Source: Amorphoplanes friuliensis DSM 7358
Lineage (GTDB): Bacteria; Actinomycetota; Actinomycetes; Mycobacteriales; Micromonosporaceae
DNA: 64,000 nucleotides
Reading direction: 5' to 3'
Assembly (NCBI RefSeq): GCF_000494755.1
Contig: NC_022657.1
Location: forward strand, 1,836,001-1,900,000
The translations under genes and the position numbers were made by a program. The notes beneath the pieces are model-generated. The model saw nothing but the letters and a program-made list of their open reading frames with translations. It did no database searches and was not told the origin of the DNA. Below, one piece after another: positions 26,517-35,074 of the stretch (the stretch's first letter is position 1; each line of letters opens with the position of its first letter).

Positions 26517-27359
26517 TCAGGTGCCGGGCGTCACCGCCACCTGCATCTCGGTGATCCACTTGCTGAGGTCGTCCATGGGGCAGTCCAGGTAGATCTCGCG
26601 GGCGAACCCGGTGCCGACCGTCTGGTAGCCGCTGTCGTCGATCCAGCGGGCGATCGCCTGCCCGGTGCGGAACGCCTCCGACATCGGGCCGTGGTGCAGC
26701 AGGGTGGCGGCCCGTTCGATCCCTGGCAGGTCGACCACGGCGAAGCCCGGGTCGGCCGGCACCTCGCCGGTGATCGGGAACGCGGCGTGCACGGTGATCG
26801 ACTCGTCGCCCGGACCCTTCGGCGCGGGCAGGTAGTACGCCATCGGCGGCCCGGTCATCGTCACGCCCTGGCTCTCCATCCGCTCGATCAGCTGCGGGTA
26901 GAGCGGGGTCAGCGCCTCGCTGATGTCCGGCCCGTCGTAACTGGAGGCGGGCGCCGACAGCTCCGCGACGCGGACCGGCGGGACGGTCTTGAGGATGACG
27001 TCTCCGGTGTTCATGTGTCCCTCTGTCTCGATCATGCGGAGACGCGCGTCGACCAGGGCCAGCCGTGCGGTGCCGGCGGCCATCTCCTCGGCGAGCTGGG
27101 CCCGGCGCAGGCGCAGCATGCCGCGCAGCTCACCGACGTCGACCTTCTCGTCGATCAGCGTCTGGACCTGCTGCAGCGTGAAGCCGAGGTCCTTGAGCGC
27201 GAGCACCCGGTTGAGCAGGGTCAGCTGCGCGGCGGTGTAGAACCGGTAGCCGCTGAACTGGTCGACACGGGCGGGGCGGATCAGGCCGATCGAGTCGTAA
27301 TGGCGCAGCATGCGCACCGACACGCGGCCCAGGGCGGCGAAGTCTCCGATACTGAACAT
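26517..27359 (-). CDS. MerR-family regulator with GyrI-like effector domain
   Basis: The protein has 280 residues. The N-terminal MerR winged helix begins MFSIGDFAALGRVSVRMLRH and continues YDSIGLIRP and GYRFYTAAQL. A coiled coil follows around RLRRAQLAEEMAAGTARL. The C-terminal half (VILKTVPPVRVAELSAPASS) is a GyrI-like/BacR effector-binding domain as in BmrR and BltR, which sense hydrophobic drugs. No transporter is adjacent, so the regulated gene is unclear. Confidence 0.9.
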   Translation of the reverse strand: MFSIGDFAALGRVSVRMLRHYDSIGLIRPARVDQFSGYRFYTAAQLTLLNRVLALKDLGFTLQQVQTLIDEKVDVGELRGMLRLRRAQLAEEMAAGTARLALVDARLRMIETEGHMNTGDVILKTVPPVRVAELSAPASSYDGPDISEALTPLYPQLIERMESQGVTMTGPPMAYYLPAPKGPGDESITVHAAFPITGEVPADPGFAVVDLPGIERAATLLHHGPMSEAFRTGQAIARWIDDSGYQTVGTGFAREIYLDCPMDDLSKWITEMQVAVTPGT

Positions 27360-27403
27360 GGTCCCCTCACCGTCGGGTCTGACACCGTGTGAGAGTCAAG
27401 CGT

Positions 27404-28912
27404 TCAGTTGCCGGCGCCTGTCCCCCCGTTGCCGCCGCCTTCCTCGCCCGGGTCGGTCGGCTCGGTGGTCGGCGGGTCCTCGGTCGGCGTGGTGGTCGGC
27501 TCGGTCGCCGGCGGTGTCGTCGTGGTCGCCGTGGGAGTGGGGGACTTCGAGGCGGAGGCCGACGCCGAGGCGGACTTGCTCGGGCTGGCCGAGGCGGACT
27601 TGCTCGGGGCCGTGCCGTTGGGCTGGTTGGGACGACTGGTGCGCGTCGGCGTCTCGGTCGGCTCGACGGGCTCGTCGGACTCCTCGGGAGCCGCACTCGA
27701 CGCCGCCGGTGCGACGCCGGGCTCGTTGTTCTGACCGGCGTCGGCTTCGTTGCCCCGCATCGCGATCGCCAGGGCCAGACCGCCGGCCAGCACGAACAGC
27801 CCGATGACCGTGAAGAGGACCACCAGCTCGTTGCGGGTGCGACCCTTCCTGGCGGGCAGCGGCCTCGCGGCCGGTGCGGCCTCGAGCAGGTTGCGCTGAC
27901 CGGGGAGAACGCGGTTGGGGCCGGCCGGGCTCATCGGCCGGGTCAGCGACGTTCCGCTCAGCGACGTGCCGCTGGTGGCGGCGCCACCCAGGGTCGAGGC
28001 GCCCAGCGTGGTGCCGGTCATCGTGGGGCGGCGCAGGGCCGTCCCGGTCATGGACGTGCCGGTCTGTGACCGCCAGTCGAGGGCGCCGGACGCGGCCAGC
28101 GCGGCCTCGGCGAACTCGGCGGCGTTGGCGAACCGGTCGTCGGGGTTCTTGGCCATCGCACGGCTGATCAGCTCGTGGACGGCGGGCGGCACGGTGTTGG
28201 CCGGCAGCGGTTCGGGGTCGTCCTCGAGGTGGCGCAGCGCCACCTGCAGGGCGTTGTCACCGTCGAACGGCGGGTGACCGGCGATGCAGTGGTAGGCGAC
28301 CGCGCCGAGGGCGTAGACGTCGGTGGCCGGGGTGACGTTGCCCTTCGCGACCTGCTCGGGCGCCATGTAGAGGGCGGTGCCGACGATCGCGTTGAGGCCG
28401 GTCACGCTGGTCACGGCGGCCGAGCGGGCCACGCCGAAGTCGACCAGGATCACCGTGCCGTTGGGCTTGACGATCAGGTTGCCGGGCTTGACGTCGCGGT
28501 GCACCGTGCCGTTCTCGTGGGCGGCGTGCAGGGCGTCGGCCGCCTGCGCCACGATCGACATGGTCTCGGCGACACCGAGACGGCCCTGGTCCTTGAGCCG
28601 GGCGGAGAGCGGCTCGCCGTCGACGAACGCCATGACGAGATAGGCGCAGTTGTCCTCGTCGTTGGCGTCACCGGCGCTGTAGTCGTAGACCTCGACGACA
28701 CCGGGGTGCCGGAAGGCGGCCATCATCCGCGCCTCGCCGTAGAAGCGGGCGGCGAACTCCGGGTCGGAGAGCATCGCGGTGCGCAGCACCTTGACGGCGA
28801 TCGTCCGGCCGAGCACCACGTCGGTGCCCCGCCACACGTCACCCATGCCACCGGTGGCGATGCGCTCGTCCAACCGGTAGCGGTTGTCCAGGAGACTTCC
28901 CGAACTGAGCAC
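27404..28912 (-). CDS. PknB-like Ser/Thr protein kinase, membrane-anchored
   Basis: The protein has 502 residues. The kinase domain contains the Gly loop IATGGMGDVW, the Lys of AVKVLR, the catalytic loop VHRDVKPGNLIV, DFGVAR and APEQVA. After a Thr/Ser-rich juxtamembrane region (TGTSMTGTAL and similar repeats) a transmembrane segment appears, LVVLFTVIGLFVLAGGLALA. The extracytoplasmic tail is low complexity, rich in Ser, Thr, Pro and Lys, with no PASTA repeats. GTG 28912 is preceded by overlapping TAGATA/TAGGTC elements, consistent with a leaderless message. Confidence 0.93.
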   Translation of the reverse strand: MLSSGSLLDNRYRLDERIATGGMGDVWRGTDVVLGRTIAVKVLRTAMLSDPEFAARFYGEARMMAAFRHPGVVEVYDYSAGDANDEDNCAYLVMAFVDGEPLSARLKDQGRLGVAETMSIVAQAADALHAAHENGTVHRDVKPGNLIVKPNGTVILVDFGVARSAAVTSVTGLNAIVGTALYMAPEQVAKGNVTPATDVYALGAVAYHCIAGHPPFDGDNALQVALRHLEDDPEPLPANTVPPAVHELISRAMAKNPDDRFANAAEFAEAALAASGALDWRSQTGTSMTGTALRRPTMTGTTLGASTLGGAATSGTSLSGTSLTRPMSPAGPNRVLPGQRNLLEAAPAARPLPARKGRTRNELVVLFTVIGLFVLAGGLALAIAMRGNEADAGQNNEPGVAPAASSAAPEESDEPVEPTETPTRTSRPNQPNGTAPSKSASASPSKSASASASASKSPTPTATTTTPPATEPTTTPTEDPPTTEPTDPGEEGGGNGGTGAGN

Positions 28913-29067
28913 CAGCTGGACCTATCTACTCGGGTGACACGACGGACGGATCAGGAGCCGGGCACAACTGTACAGATTCACGAGGCTCCCCGGCGAGGTC
29001 GGTCGGTTGCGGATCGGGCGCGATGGTCGCCTGCCGACGCAGCCTAGGTGGGGGGTACGACACGCAA

Positions 29068-29110
29068 CAGCGACCGCCGGGCGGTGAAGGGCGCCGTCCG
29101 GCGGTCGCTG
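29068..29110 (-). terminator. Terminator after the 11-mer-repeat protein gene
   Basis: CAGCGACCGCCGG (29068-29080) pairs perfectly with CCGGCGGTCGCTG (29098-29110) around a 17-nt loop, 12 nt beyond the stop of the upstream minus-strand gene. Confidence 0.75.
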
Positions 29111-29121
29111 CTGCCCGATCG

Positions 29122-29673
29122 TCAGTTGTCGTAGGTCGGCGTGACGACGATGGCCGTCTCCGCCAGCTCCAGCTCCTCGTTCTCGGCCTGGCGCTCGAGC
29201 GCGGCCCGCGCCGTCGACGCGGCGGCCCAGCCCAGCGCCACCCCGACCAGGGTCGCGCCGACGATCAGGCCCCACGGCAGGCCCGGCTTGCGCCCGGCCA
29301 GGGCGTTCGCGGCCAGGTTGGCCCGCGCCCAGGCCTCGTCGCTGGCGGCGTTGAGCTTGGTGGTCGCCTTGTCGGCGAGCTTCCCGCTCTTCTTGCCGGC
29401 CCGGTCCGCGAGCTTGCTGCTGCGCTTGCTCGCCCGGTCGGCGAACTTCGAGCCCCGCTTGCCGGCCTGCGTGGCCAGCTTCGAACTGCGCCGGCTCGCC
29501 TCGTCGGCGAGCTTCGCGGCCTTGGAACTGGCCACCGCGGCCTTGGCGCTCGCCAGGTCGGCGGTGTGCTTGCCGGCGTCCTTGGTGCTCTCGGCCGCGG
29601 TCGTCATCGCTGACGACAGGTAGTCCCAGGCCTGGGCGGCAGTGCGCTCGGCAGTGTTCTTTCGAGAGAACAT
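29122..29673 (-). CDS. LEA-like 11-residue repeat protein with membrane anchor
   Basis: The protein has 183 residues. Residues 54-108 are five consecutive 11-residue units: KLADEASRRSS, KLATQAGKRGS, KFADRASKRSS, KLADRAGKKSG and KLADKATTKLN. Each has a hydrophobic position 2, an Ala at 3, a mostly acidic residue at 4, and basic residues at 8-9. Such 11-mers form long amphipathic helices like those of LEA group 3 proteins, synuclein and apolipoproteins. A transmembrane segment follows near residues 133-152 (PWGLIVGATLVGVALGWAAA) with a short acidic tail. ATG 29673 has a strong GGAGG site. The function is unknown; no named family was recognised. Confidence 0.75.
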   Translation of the reverse strand: MFSRKNTAERTAAQAWDYLSSAMTTAAESTKDAGKHTADLASAKAAVASSKAAKLADEASRRSSKLATQAGKRGSKFADRASKRSSKLADRAGKKSGKLADKATTKLNAASDEAWARANLAANALAGRKPGLPWGLIVGATLVGVALGWAAASTARAALERQAENEELELAETAIVVTPTYDN

Positions 29674-29976
29674 CTTCTCGTTACCTCCTGCGATCGCCGG
29701 TCCGGCGGTGGGTATCGCAGTCATCCTTCCCCCACCCGTCCGAAAAACAAACGTGCCGCCAACACAGCGGGACAGTCGGATGTGGACAGCATCACGTCGC
29801 ATAAAACGGTGGACTTCGCTGGGTACGCTTGCTGCGGTTCACACGGCGCACACAGCCGGTTGCCAGGTTCGAGCACTACGGTTCGGAGCAGTTTCACCGG
29901 ACCCGACGGGTGTGGTTTCCACCCCCGTATCGAGGAGAAGACGCCCGGGGCACCCCGGGTGGGTGGAGGTTTAGGC

Positions 29977-30345
29977 GTGACGCTGTCGATAACGACGTCG
30001 ACACTGCCCGGTGGGGTGGTGGAGATCTCACCGATGGGTGAGATCGACGTCGAGAACGCGTACGAGATCAAGGAGGCCGTGGCGGAAAAACTCGCCAACG
30101 GTCGCCCCCAGCGCATCGAGCTCGACATGCACGCCGTGGCTTTCATCGACTCCGTGGGCATCAGTGCCCTGGTCGCGGCCTTCCAGCTCGCGAGTGTCAG
30201 CGGTGTGAAGCTGGTTGTCACCCGTCCCAGCCGTTTTGCCCATCGTCAGCTGTGGGTGACGGGCCTGCTGGGTCTGTTCGGCGCTCCGGAGCCGTGCACG
30301 GACTGTCCGGAGCCGTCCCGTGAGCCCCTCGTGTCGCGTCCCTGA
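29977..30345 (+). CDS. STAS-domain anti-sigma factor antagonist
   Basis: The protein has 122 residues. It matches SpoIIAA/RsbV-like STAS domains: VVEISPMGEIDVENAYEIKE at the N-terminus and MHAVAFIDSVGISALVAAF with the conserved Ser of the DS motif, the usual site of phosphorylation by an anti-sigma kinase. The C-terminal ~20 residues are Cys/Pro-rich (PEPCTDCPEP), which is unusual. GTG 29977 has a GGAGG site 7 nt upstream. No cognate RsbW kinase or sigma factor is adjacent; the next gene is an unrelated eukaryotic-like kinase. Confidence 0.85.
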   Translation: MTLSITTSTLPGGVVEISPMGEIDVENAYEIKEAVAEKLANGRPQRIELDMHAVAFIDSVGISALVAAFQLASVSGVKLVVTRPSRFAHRQLWVTGLLGLFGAPEPCTDCPEPSREPLVSRP

Positions 30346-30421
30346 CCGGGAGTGATCAGCGCCCGGCGACCGGCCGGGACAGCTTGTCGGTGCCCTCGGA
30401 AGTAGGGAATAGTGCCCGTTC

Positions 30422-31291
30422 GTGGCGCGACTTCCGATGGGCACCGCCATCCTCCGGCGATATGTGCTGATCGGCGCGATCGGCCAGGGCGGTGTTTCGA
30501 CCGTCTATTCCGCCGTCGACGCCCGTCGCGGCCGCAAACTTGCCATCAAGGTGCTGGCCCCGAGCCTGGCGGACGACCCGCAGGCCCGTGAGAACGTCCG
30601 GCGCGAGGCTCTCATCACCGACCGGCTCCGGCACCCGAGCGTGCCCCGGGTCTTCGAGTACGGCGAGGCGCCCCTCCCGGACGGCACAGTAGTCCCGTAT
30701 GTCGTCTTCGAGCTGCTCGCCGGTGTGCCGCTGACCGAGCGACTGGCCGGCGGCCGCCTCGACTGGCCCGAGGCCGTGAGGATCGCCGCCACCGCCGCGG
30801 ACGTGCTGGCCGTGGCCCACCGCCGGGGTGTGGTCCACCGCGATCTGACCGCCCGCAACGTGATGGTCAGCGCGGCCGACGTCAAGATCATCGACTTCGG
30901 CCTGGCGACGGCCGCCCTGCGCACCGCCGAGTCGGGCGCGCACCCGATCATCGTCCGCGGCGACAACCGCAAGCTGCCCTCGCATCCCAAGACGGCCTTC
31001 GCCCGACCGTCCGACGACGTGTACACGCTGGGTGTGCTGCTCTACGAGATGCTGACCGGGCGGTCGCCGTACCCGCCGGCCGTCGCGGCCATGATCGTCG
31101 CCGCCGGCCGGGTCGCCCACCTGGCGCCGACACCGGTGCTGACTGTCCCGGGCCTGCCTGCGGAACTCCGGGACCTGGTCCGCGCCTGCATGGCCAAGCG
31201 CCCCGAGGACCGTCCCCGCAGCGCCGACGTCGCGCTGTCCCTGTGGAAGACCCTGGACAGCCGCCGCTTCCCGGTGCCCAGCGTCAACTAG
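30422..31291 (+). CDS. Soluble eukaryotic-like protein kinase with tyrosine-kinase-like catalytic loop
   Basis: The protein has 289 residues and no transmembrane segment. Kinase landmarks are the Gly loop IGQGGVSTVY, Lys43 in AIKVLAP, Asp141 in HRDLTARNVMV and DFGLA at 158-162. The catalytic loop reads HRDLTARN rather than HRDLKPxN, the arrangement known from eukaryotic tyrosine kinases (HRDLAARN). The activation segment is divergent and lacks a recognisable APE. GTG 30422 or ATG 30437 could be the start. The 3' end shares the tetranucleotide CTAG with the convergent surE, giving both genes a TAG stop. Confidence 0.85.
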   Translation: MARLPMGTAILRRYVLIGAIGQGGVSTVYSAVDARRGRKLAIKVLAPSLADDPQARENVRREALITDRLRHPSVPRVFEYGEAPLPDGTVVPYVVFELLAGVPLTERLAGGRLDWPEAVRIAATAADVLAVAHRRGVVHRDLTARNVMVSAADVKIIDFGLATAALRTAESGAHPIIVRGDNRKLPSHPKTAFARPSDDVYTLGVLLYEMLTGRSPYPPAVAAMIVAAGRVAHLAPTPVLTVPGLPAELRDLVRACMAKRPEDRPRSADVALSLWKTLDSRRFPVPSVN

Positions 31292-32130
31292 ATCGCGGGC
31301 GTCTGCACCACGATCGACTCGATGTTGAACTGCACGTCCGTCGCCTCACCCGGTGACCGGATCGGTGTCACGACCGCAAACCCCTCGGCGAGATAGGCCA
31401 GGTCCGTGCCGGGCTCCAGCGCCTCGTCGGCGGCCTGCACCGCCGTACGCACAAAACCCTCACCGGCCTCGGCGATGCTCATCTGCACCTGGCCGAACTT
31501 GGCGAGGCTGCCCCGCCGCAGCCCACGGATGCCGTCGACGTGCAGGTCGGGCACGTTGAGGTTGAGCACCGTGCCCGGCGGGGTGTGGGTCAGCGTGGGC
31601 AGCAGTTTCATCGCCAGACCGGCCGCGCTGTCCCAGTGGCGTTTCTCGTCGTCGGCCTTGTCCAGATCGGCGATGGCCTGGCCGCCGCTGGACGCGGTGC
31701 CGTTGGCGGGGGAGAGCACGTCCAGGGAGACCGCGAGCCCGTGCAGGCCGGCGTGCGAGGCCGTCAGCGTGGCGCCGACGGTGCCCGAGTGCACGACGGC
31801 CGCACCGGCGTTCGCACCGCGGTTGATGCCCGACAGCACGATCGTTGGCGGCGGGCCGAACGCCTCACGCAACGCCAGCAGCACGATGAAGGCGGGAGAG
31901 GCCGCCACCCCGTACGCGGGGACGTTCCGGGCACCCGCCAGCTCCCGCTGCTGGACGACGATCTTGCCGTTCTTCTCCACGGCCGTCATGGCGGCGCTGG
32001 TGCCGCTGGCCTCGGTCAGCGGCGCGGCGACCACCACGTCGAGGCCCTGGCGTGCGGCGGCCCGGGTCAGATGCCGGATCCCGGGCGCGTCGATGCCGTC
32101 GTCATTGGTGATCAGGATCCGTGGCGTCAT
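31288..32130 (-). CDS. surE: 5'/3'-nucleotidase SurE
   Basis: The protein has 280 residues. The N-terminus carries the metal-binding motif LITNDDGIDAPGI, then PLTEASGTSAAM and LSGINRGANAGAAVVHSGTV, all typical of SurE nucleotidases that remove phosphate from nucleoside monophosphates. Its length is slightly above the usual ~250, with an insertion near residues 140-160. ATG 32130 overlaps the stop of the upstream PfkB kinase gene as ATGA, so the two are coupled and may act together on phosphorylated sugars or nucleosides. Confidence 0.92.
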   Translation of the reverse strand: MTPRILITNDDGIDAPGIRHLTRAAARQGLDVVVAAPLTEASGTSAAMTAVEKNGKIVVQQRELAGARNVPAYGVAASPAFIVLLALREAFGPPPTIVLSGINRGANAGAAVVHSGTVGATLTASHAGLHGLAVSLDVLSPANGTASSGGQAIADLDKADDEKRHWDSAAGLAMKLLPTLTHTPPGTVLNLNVPDLHVDGIRGLRRGSLAKFGQVQMSIAEAGEGFVRTAVQAADEALEPGTDLAYLAEGFAVVTPIRSPGEATDVQFNIESIVVQTPAI

Positions 32131-33071
32131 ACCGGCACCTTCGTGTCGACGGGCGTCAGTTTCACCCGCTCAGTCAGCACCTGGACGGCGTCGATCCGTC
32201 CGGTGCCGAGCCCGTGGCGGGTCACGTTGAGGGCGCCGGCCGCAGCACCCGTACGCACAGCGTCACACAGCGTGCCGCCCTGGGCCAAGACCGCTGCCAC
32301 TCCCGCGGTCATCGAGTCACCCGCCCCCCGCGACTCGGCGGCGACCATCTTCGGCATCTCGACCTCGTAGACCTGGTCCTCGATCAGGGCGAGCGCACCC
32401 TCGTCGGCCCGTGACACCAGGGCCATCTGGGCGCCGTCCTCGTGCAGCTTGTAGAGGGCCCGGGTGAGCGCCTCGGTGGACCCGTCGGGCACCATGCCGT
32501 CCCGGATCAGCTCCTCGTGGCTGACCTTGACCACGTGCGGGCGCGCCTCGAGCGCGGCCGCCAGGTGTGCGGCGGACAGGTCGACGATGACCCGGCAGCC
32601 GTTGGCGCCGAGGTCGGTGGCGAGCCGCCTGTACACCTCGGCCGGCACCACCGACGGGTGCGCGGGCCCGCTGAGCACGGCGATCCCGGCGCGCAGCCCT
32701 TCGGCCAGGGCGAGGCTGTAGAGCTCGTCCATCTCGTGCCGGGAGAGCGGCTGGCCGGGGTCCTCGGCGAGCTCCTCGCGTTTACCGCTGCGCCGGTCGT
32801 GGACGTACCAGCCGGTCCCGGACTCGCGCTTTATCGTCTTCAGCGTCACGCCGTGGAACTTCAGCAGCGGCTCCAGGACCCGCCCGACCTCGCCGCCGGC
32901 CGCCGCGCAGAGGGTGACCTGCGCGCCCAGCAGCGTGATCATCCGGGCCTGCCAGACGCCCTGGCCGCCGGGGTGCACGTGCAGTTCGGCCTTGTCGTTC
33001 TGCTGCTCGATCGTCACGGTCAGCTGGGGCGCGGGCACGAACACCATGACGCCTTTGTGGCTCATGATCAC
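32127..33071 (-). CDS. PfkB-family carbohydrate kinase (1-phosphofructokinase-like)
   Basis: The protein has 314 residues. It opens with VFVPAPQLTVTIE and the sugar-binding HVHPGGQGVWQARM, and ends with the PfkB signature 2, ESRGAGDSMTAGVAAVLA, with the catalytic Asp. The pattern is closest to 1-phosphofructokinase/tagatose-6-phosphate kinases, but no fructose phosphotransferase genes are nearby, so the sugar is uncertain. It is the first gene of a two-gene operon with surE. Confidence 0.88.
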   Translation of the reverse strand: MIMSHKGVMVFVPAPQLTVTIEQQNDKAELHVHPGGQGVWQARMITLLGAQVTLCAAAGGEVGRVLEPLLKFHGVTLKTIKRESGTGWYVHDRRSGKREELAEDPGQPLSRHEMDELYSLALAEGLRAGIAVLSGPAHPSVVPAEVYRRLATDLGANGCRVIVDLSAAHLAAALEARPHVVKVSHEELIRDGMVPDGSTEALTRALYKLHEDGAQMALVSRADEGALALIEDQVYEVEMPKMVAAESRGAGDSMTAGVAAVLAQGGTLCDAVRTGAAAGALNVTRHGLGTGRIDAVQVLTERVKLTPVDTKVPV

Positions 33072-33120
33072 AGTCTTACGGACGCTTCGCCGCCCCCGGG
33101 CCGGATCCGCGAGATCCGGA

Positions 33121-34203
33121 TCAAGTGGTGGCCGGTGTGAAGAAGCGGACGATGTCCTCGGCCGCGGTCGGCGACAGCATCATCGCCTGGACCCGCGCGG
33201 ACATCTCGGCGACCGGACCGATCCGGGCAAACATCCCCTCCTCGTACGCCCGGACCGCCGCATCCGGGTCCGCGATCCCGGCGGCGAGGTGGTTGGCGAG
33301 TTCGGCACCGTCGAGCATGGCCTGGTTGGCACCCTCGCCGACCGGTGGCATCAGGTGCGCGGCATCCCCGACGAGGGTGATGCCCGGCCGGTGGTCCCAG
33401 CGTGCGCCGATGGGCAGCGCTTCGATCCGGCGGACGGTCGCCGGGCCGTCCGCGGCGGTGACGAGTGCGGTGACGCCCGGGTCCCAGCCCTCGAACAGCT
33501 CGGAGAGCTCGCGGTGGTCCTCTGCGGGCAGGGAGATCCCGACCCGGAGGCTGCCGTCGCCGGCCCGCTGAGCAGCCAGGATCTGGTTCACGCCGACACA
33601 CCACAGGTTCCCGGGCCCGACCAGCCGCGCCAGCTCGGGGTGCCGCCGGTCGACGTCGCTGACGATCAGCTCGACGAGGGTGGCCACGGGGGACGGCGCC
33701 GTGCCGGTCAGCAGCGACCGGACGACCGAACGCGCGCCGTCCGCCCCGACGAGCAGGTCGCAACCGGCTCGGCGGCCCCCTTCGAACGTCAGCTCCCAGC
33801 CTCCGCTGGCCCGGGGTGTCGCCGCCACGACCTGGTGTCCCCAGGCCACCGCGCCGCCGGGCAGCGCGTCGAGCAGAAGGTCACGCAGAGCGCTGCGATC
33901 GATCTCCGGACGTCCGGTGAAGGTGCCGGGCTCCGGCCGGTGGTGCACCAGCATCCGCCCGGCGGGATCGAGGATGCGATGTTCCTCGCCCTCGGGACGG
34001 GCCTGCGACCGGAACCGGGCCGTGAGACCCGCCTCGGCCAGGGCGTGCTGCCCGGACTCCGGATGCAGGTCCAGCGTGCCTCCCTGCGACCGCGCGGACC
34101 GGCTCGCCTCCCGCTCGTAGACCATCGCCTCGAGGCCGTGCCGGTGCAGGACCCGGGCCAGCGTCAGCCCGCCGAGACCGCCACCCACGATCGCGATTCT
34201 CAT
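33121..34203 (-). CDS. FAD-dependent monooxygenase, Tet(X)-like
   Basis: This 360-residue class A flavin monooxygenase has the dinucleotide-binding motif IAIVGGGLGGLTLARVL, the DG motif LLVGADGARSVVRSLL and the GD motif GITLVGDAAHLMPPVGEGAN. The segment GGTLDLHPESGQHAL closely resembles the GGTLDLH region of Tet(X) tetracycline-inactivating enzymes. Chromosomal actinobacterial members also act on other aromatics. The gene is divergent from a TetR regulator with a shared, almost perfect inverted repeat between the starts, so it is probably induced by its substrate. Confidence 0.87.
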   Translation of the reverse strand: MRIAIVGGGLGGLTLARVLHRHGLEAMVYEREASRSARSQGGTLDLHPESGQHALAEAGLTARFRSQARPEGEEHRILDPAGRMLVHHRPEPGTFTGRPEIDRSALRDLLLDALPGGAVAWGHQVVAATPRASGGWELTFEGGRRAGCDLLVGADGARSVVRSLLTGTAPSPVATLVELIVSDVDRRHPELARLVGPGNLWCVGVNQILAAQRAGDGSLRVGISLPAEDHRELSELFEGWDPGVTALVTAADGPATVRRIEALPIGARWDHRPGITLVGDAAHLMPPVGEGANQAMLDGAELANHLAAGIADPDAAVRAYEEGMFARIGPVAEMSARVQAMMLSPTAAEDIVRFFTPATT

Positions 34204-34214
34204 TCCCCGGCTCC

Positions 34215-34252
34215 TTACCGTACGATGTATTGGTGGATACACCGTACGGTAA
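34215..34252. promoter_or_regulatory. TetR operator between Tet(X)-like gene and tetR
   Basis: The arms 34215-34230 and 34237-34252 are complementary at 15 of 16 positions around a 6-bp spacer; the outer arms are TTACCGTACG and CGTACGGTAA. The site covers a -10-like TACGAT (34221-34226) and the tetR start codon, and lies 12-49 bp upstream of the monooxygenase ATG. Repressor binding would block both directions. Confidence 0.8.
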
Positions 34253-34958
34253 CGTCTGGGAGCGACCCGAGCCACAGCCGCGGGCGGCACCCGTGCCGTT
34301 GAGCCGCGAGAAGATAGCCGCCGCGGCGATCCGACTGGCCGACGCGCACGGCCTCGACGGCCTGTCGATCCGCAAGATCGCCAAGGAGCTGGGTGTCGGC
34401 CCGATGCGGCTCTACGACTACGTGGGCAACCGGTCCGAGCTGCTCGACCTGATGGTCGACGTCGTCTACGCCCGGATCGCCGAGGCGGACCGGCACCCGG
34501 ACTGGCGGGCCACGGTGCTGGCCGTCGCCCATGCCACCCGGGAAGCCGCCCTCGATCATGAATGGTTCGCCGACGTGCTCGGGGGGCGGCCGCACCTGGG
34601 ACCCCACGCGCTCGCCGTCGGTGAGACAACCGCGGCGGCGTTGAGCCAGGCCTCCGGTGTGCGCGACCTCGAGGACCTCCAGCGGGCCCTGGGCGCCCTC
34701 AACGCCTTTATCGTCGGCGCGGTCCGCCGGGAGATCACCGAGCGGCGCACCGCACGCTCGACCGGCACGGACGAGGCCGCCTGGCAGGCCGGCCTCGGCC
34801 CCTACCTCACCCGCATGCTGGAGACCGGCCGCTATCCGACCGTCGCCCGTCTGGTCCTCGAAGGCGCCCACCTCGACGCCGGGGAGACCTTCGAGCACAA
34901 CCTGACCACCGTGGTGGACGGCATCACCGCGGCTCGACCACCACTACGGACGTCGTAG
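34233..34958 (+). CDS. TetR-family repressor (TetR_C class)
   Basis: The protein has 241 residues. Its HTH region is AAIRLADAHGLDGLSIRKIA followed by KELGVGPMRLYDYVGNRSEL. The long C-terminal domain has HATREAALDHEWFADVLGGRP, typical of the TetR_C class that includes tetracycline-responsive regulators. GTG 34233 is preferred: TACGAT ends 6 nt before it, giving a leaderless message. TTG 34230 is an alternative. It should bind the overlapping operator and control the divergent monooxygenase gene and itself. Confidence 0.88.
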   Translation: MDTPYGNVWERPEPQPRAAPVPLSREKIAAAAIRLADAHGLDGLSIRKIAKELGVGPMRLYDYVGNRSELLDLMVDVVYARIAEADRHPDWRATVLAVAHATREAALDHEWFADVLGGRPHLGPHALAVGETTAAALSQASGVRDLEDLQRALGALNAFIVGAVRREITERRTARSTGTDEAAWQAGLGPYLTRMLETGRYPTVARLVLEGAHLDAGETFEHNLTTVVDGITAARPPLRTS

Positions 34959-35074
34959 CCGCCGAACCCGGCCGCGTCGGGTGCGGCCAGGTCGGCCGGA
35001 CCGGACCGCGCCGGATCCGGCCCGGTCCGGCGCATCCGGATCGCCCGGCCGGGTTGAGGAAAAGGCGGCCAAGC

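Noticed and set aside
29680..29830. SigB-type promoter (GTTT and GGGTA) near the 11-mer-repeat and STAS genes
   Set aside because: GTTT and GGGT words occur, but the spacing (11 bp) does not fit the SigB consensus and GGGTAC on the plus strand lacks an upstream GTTT.
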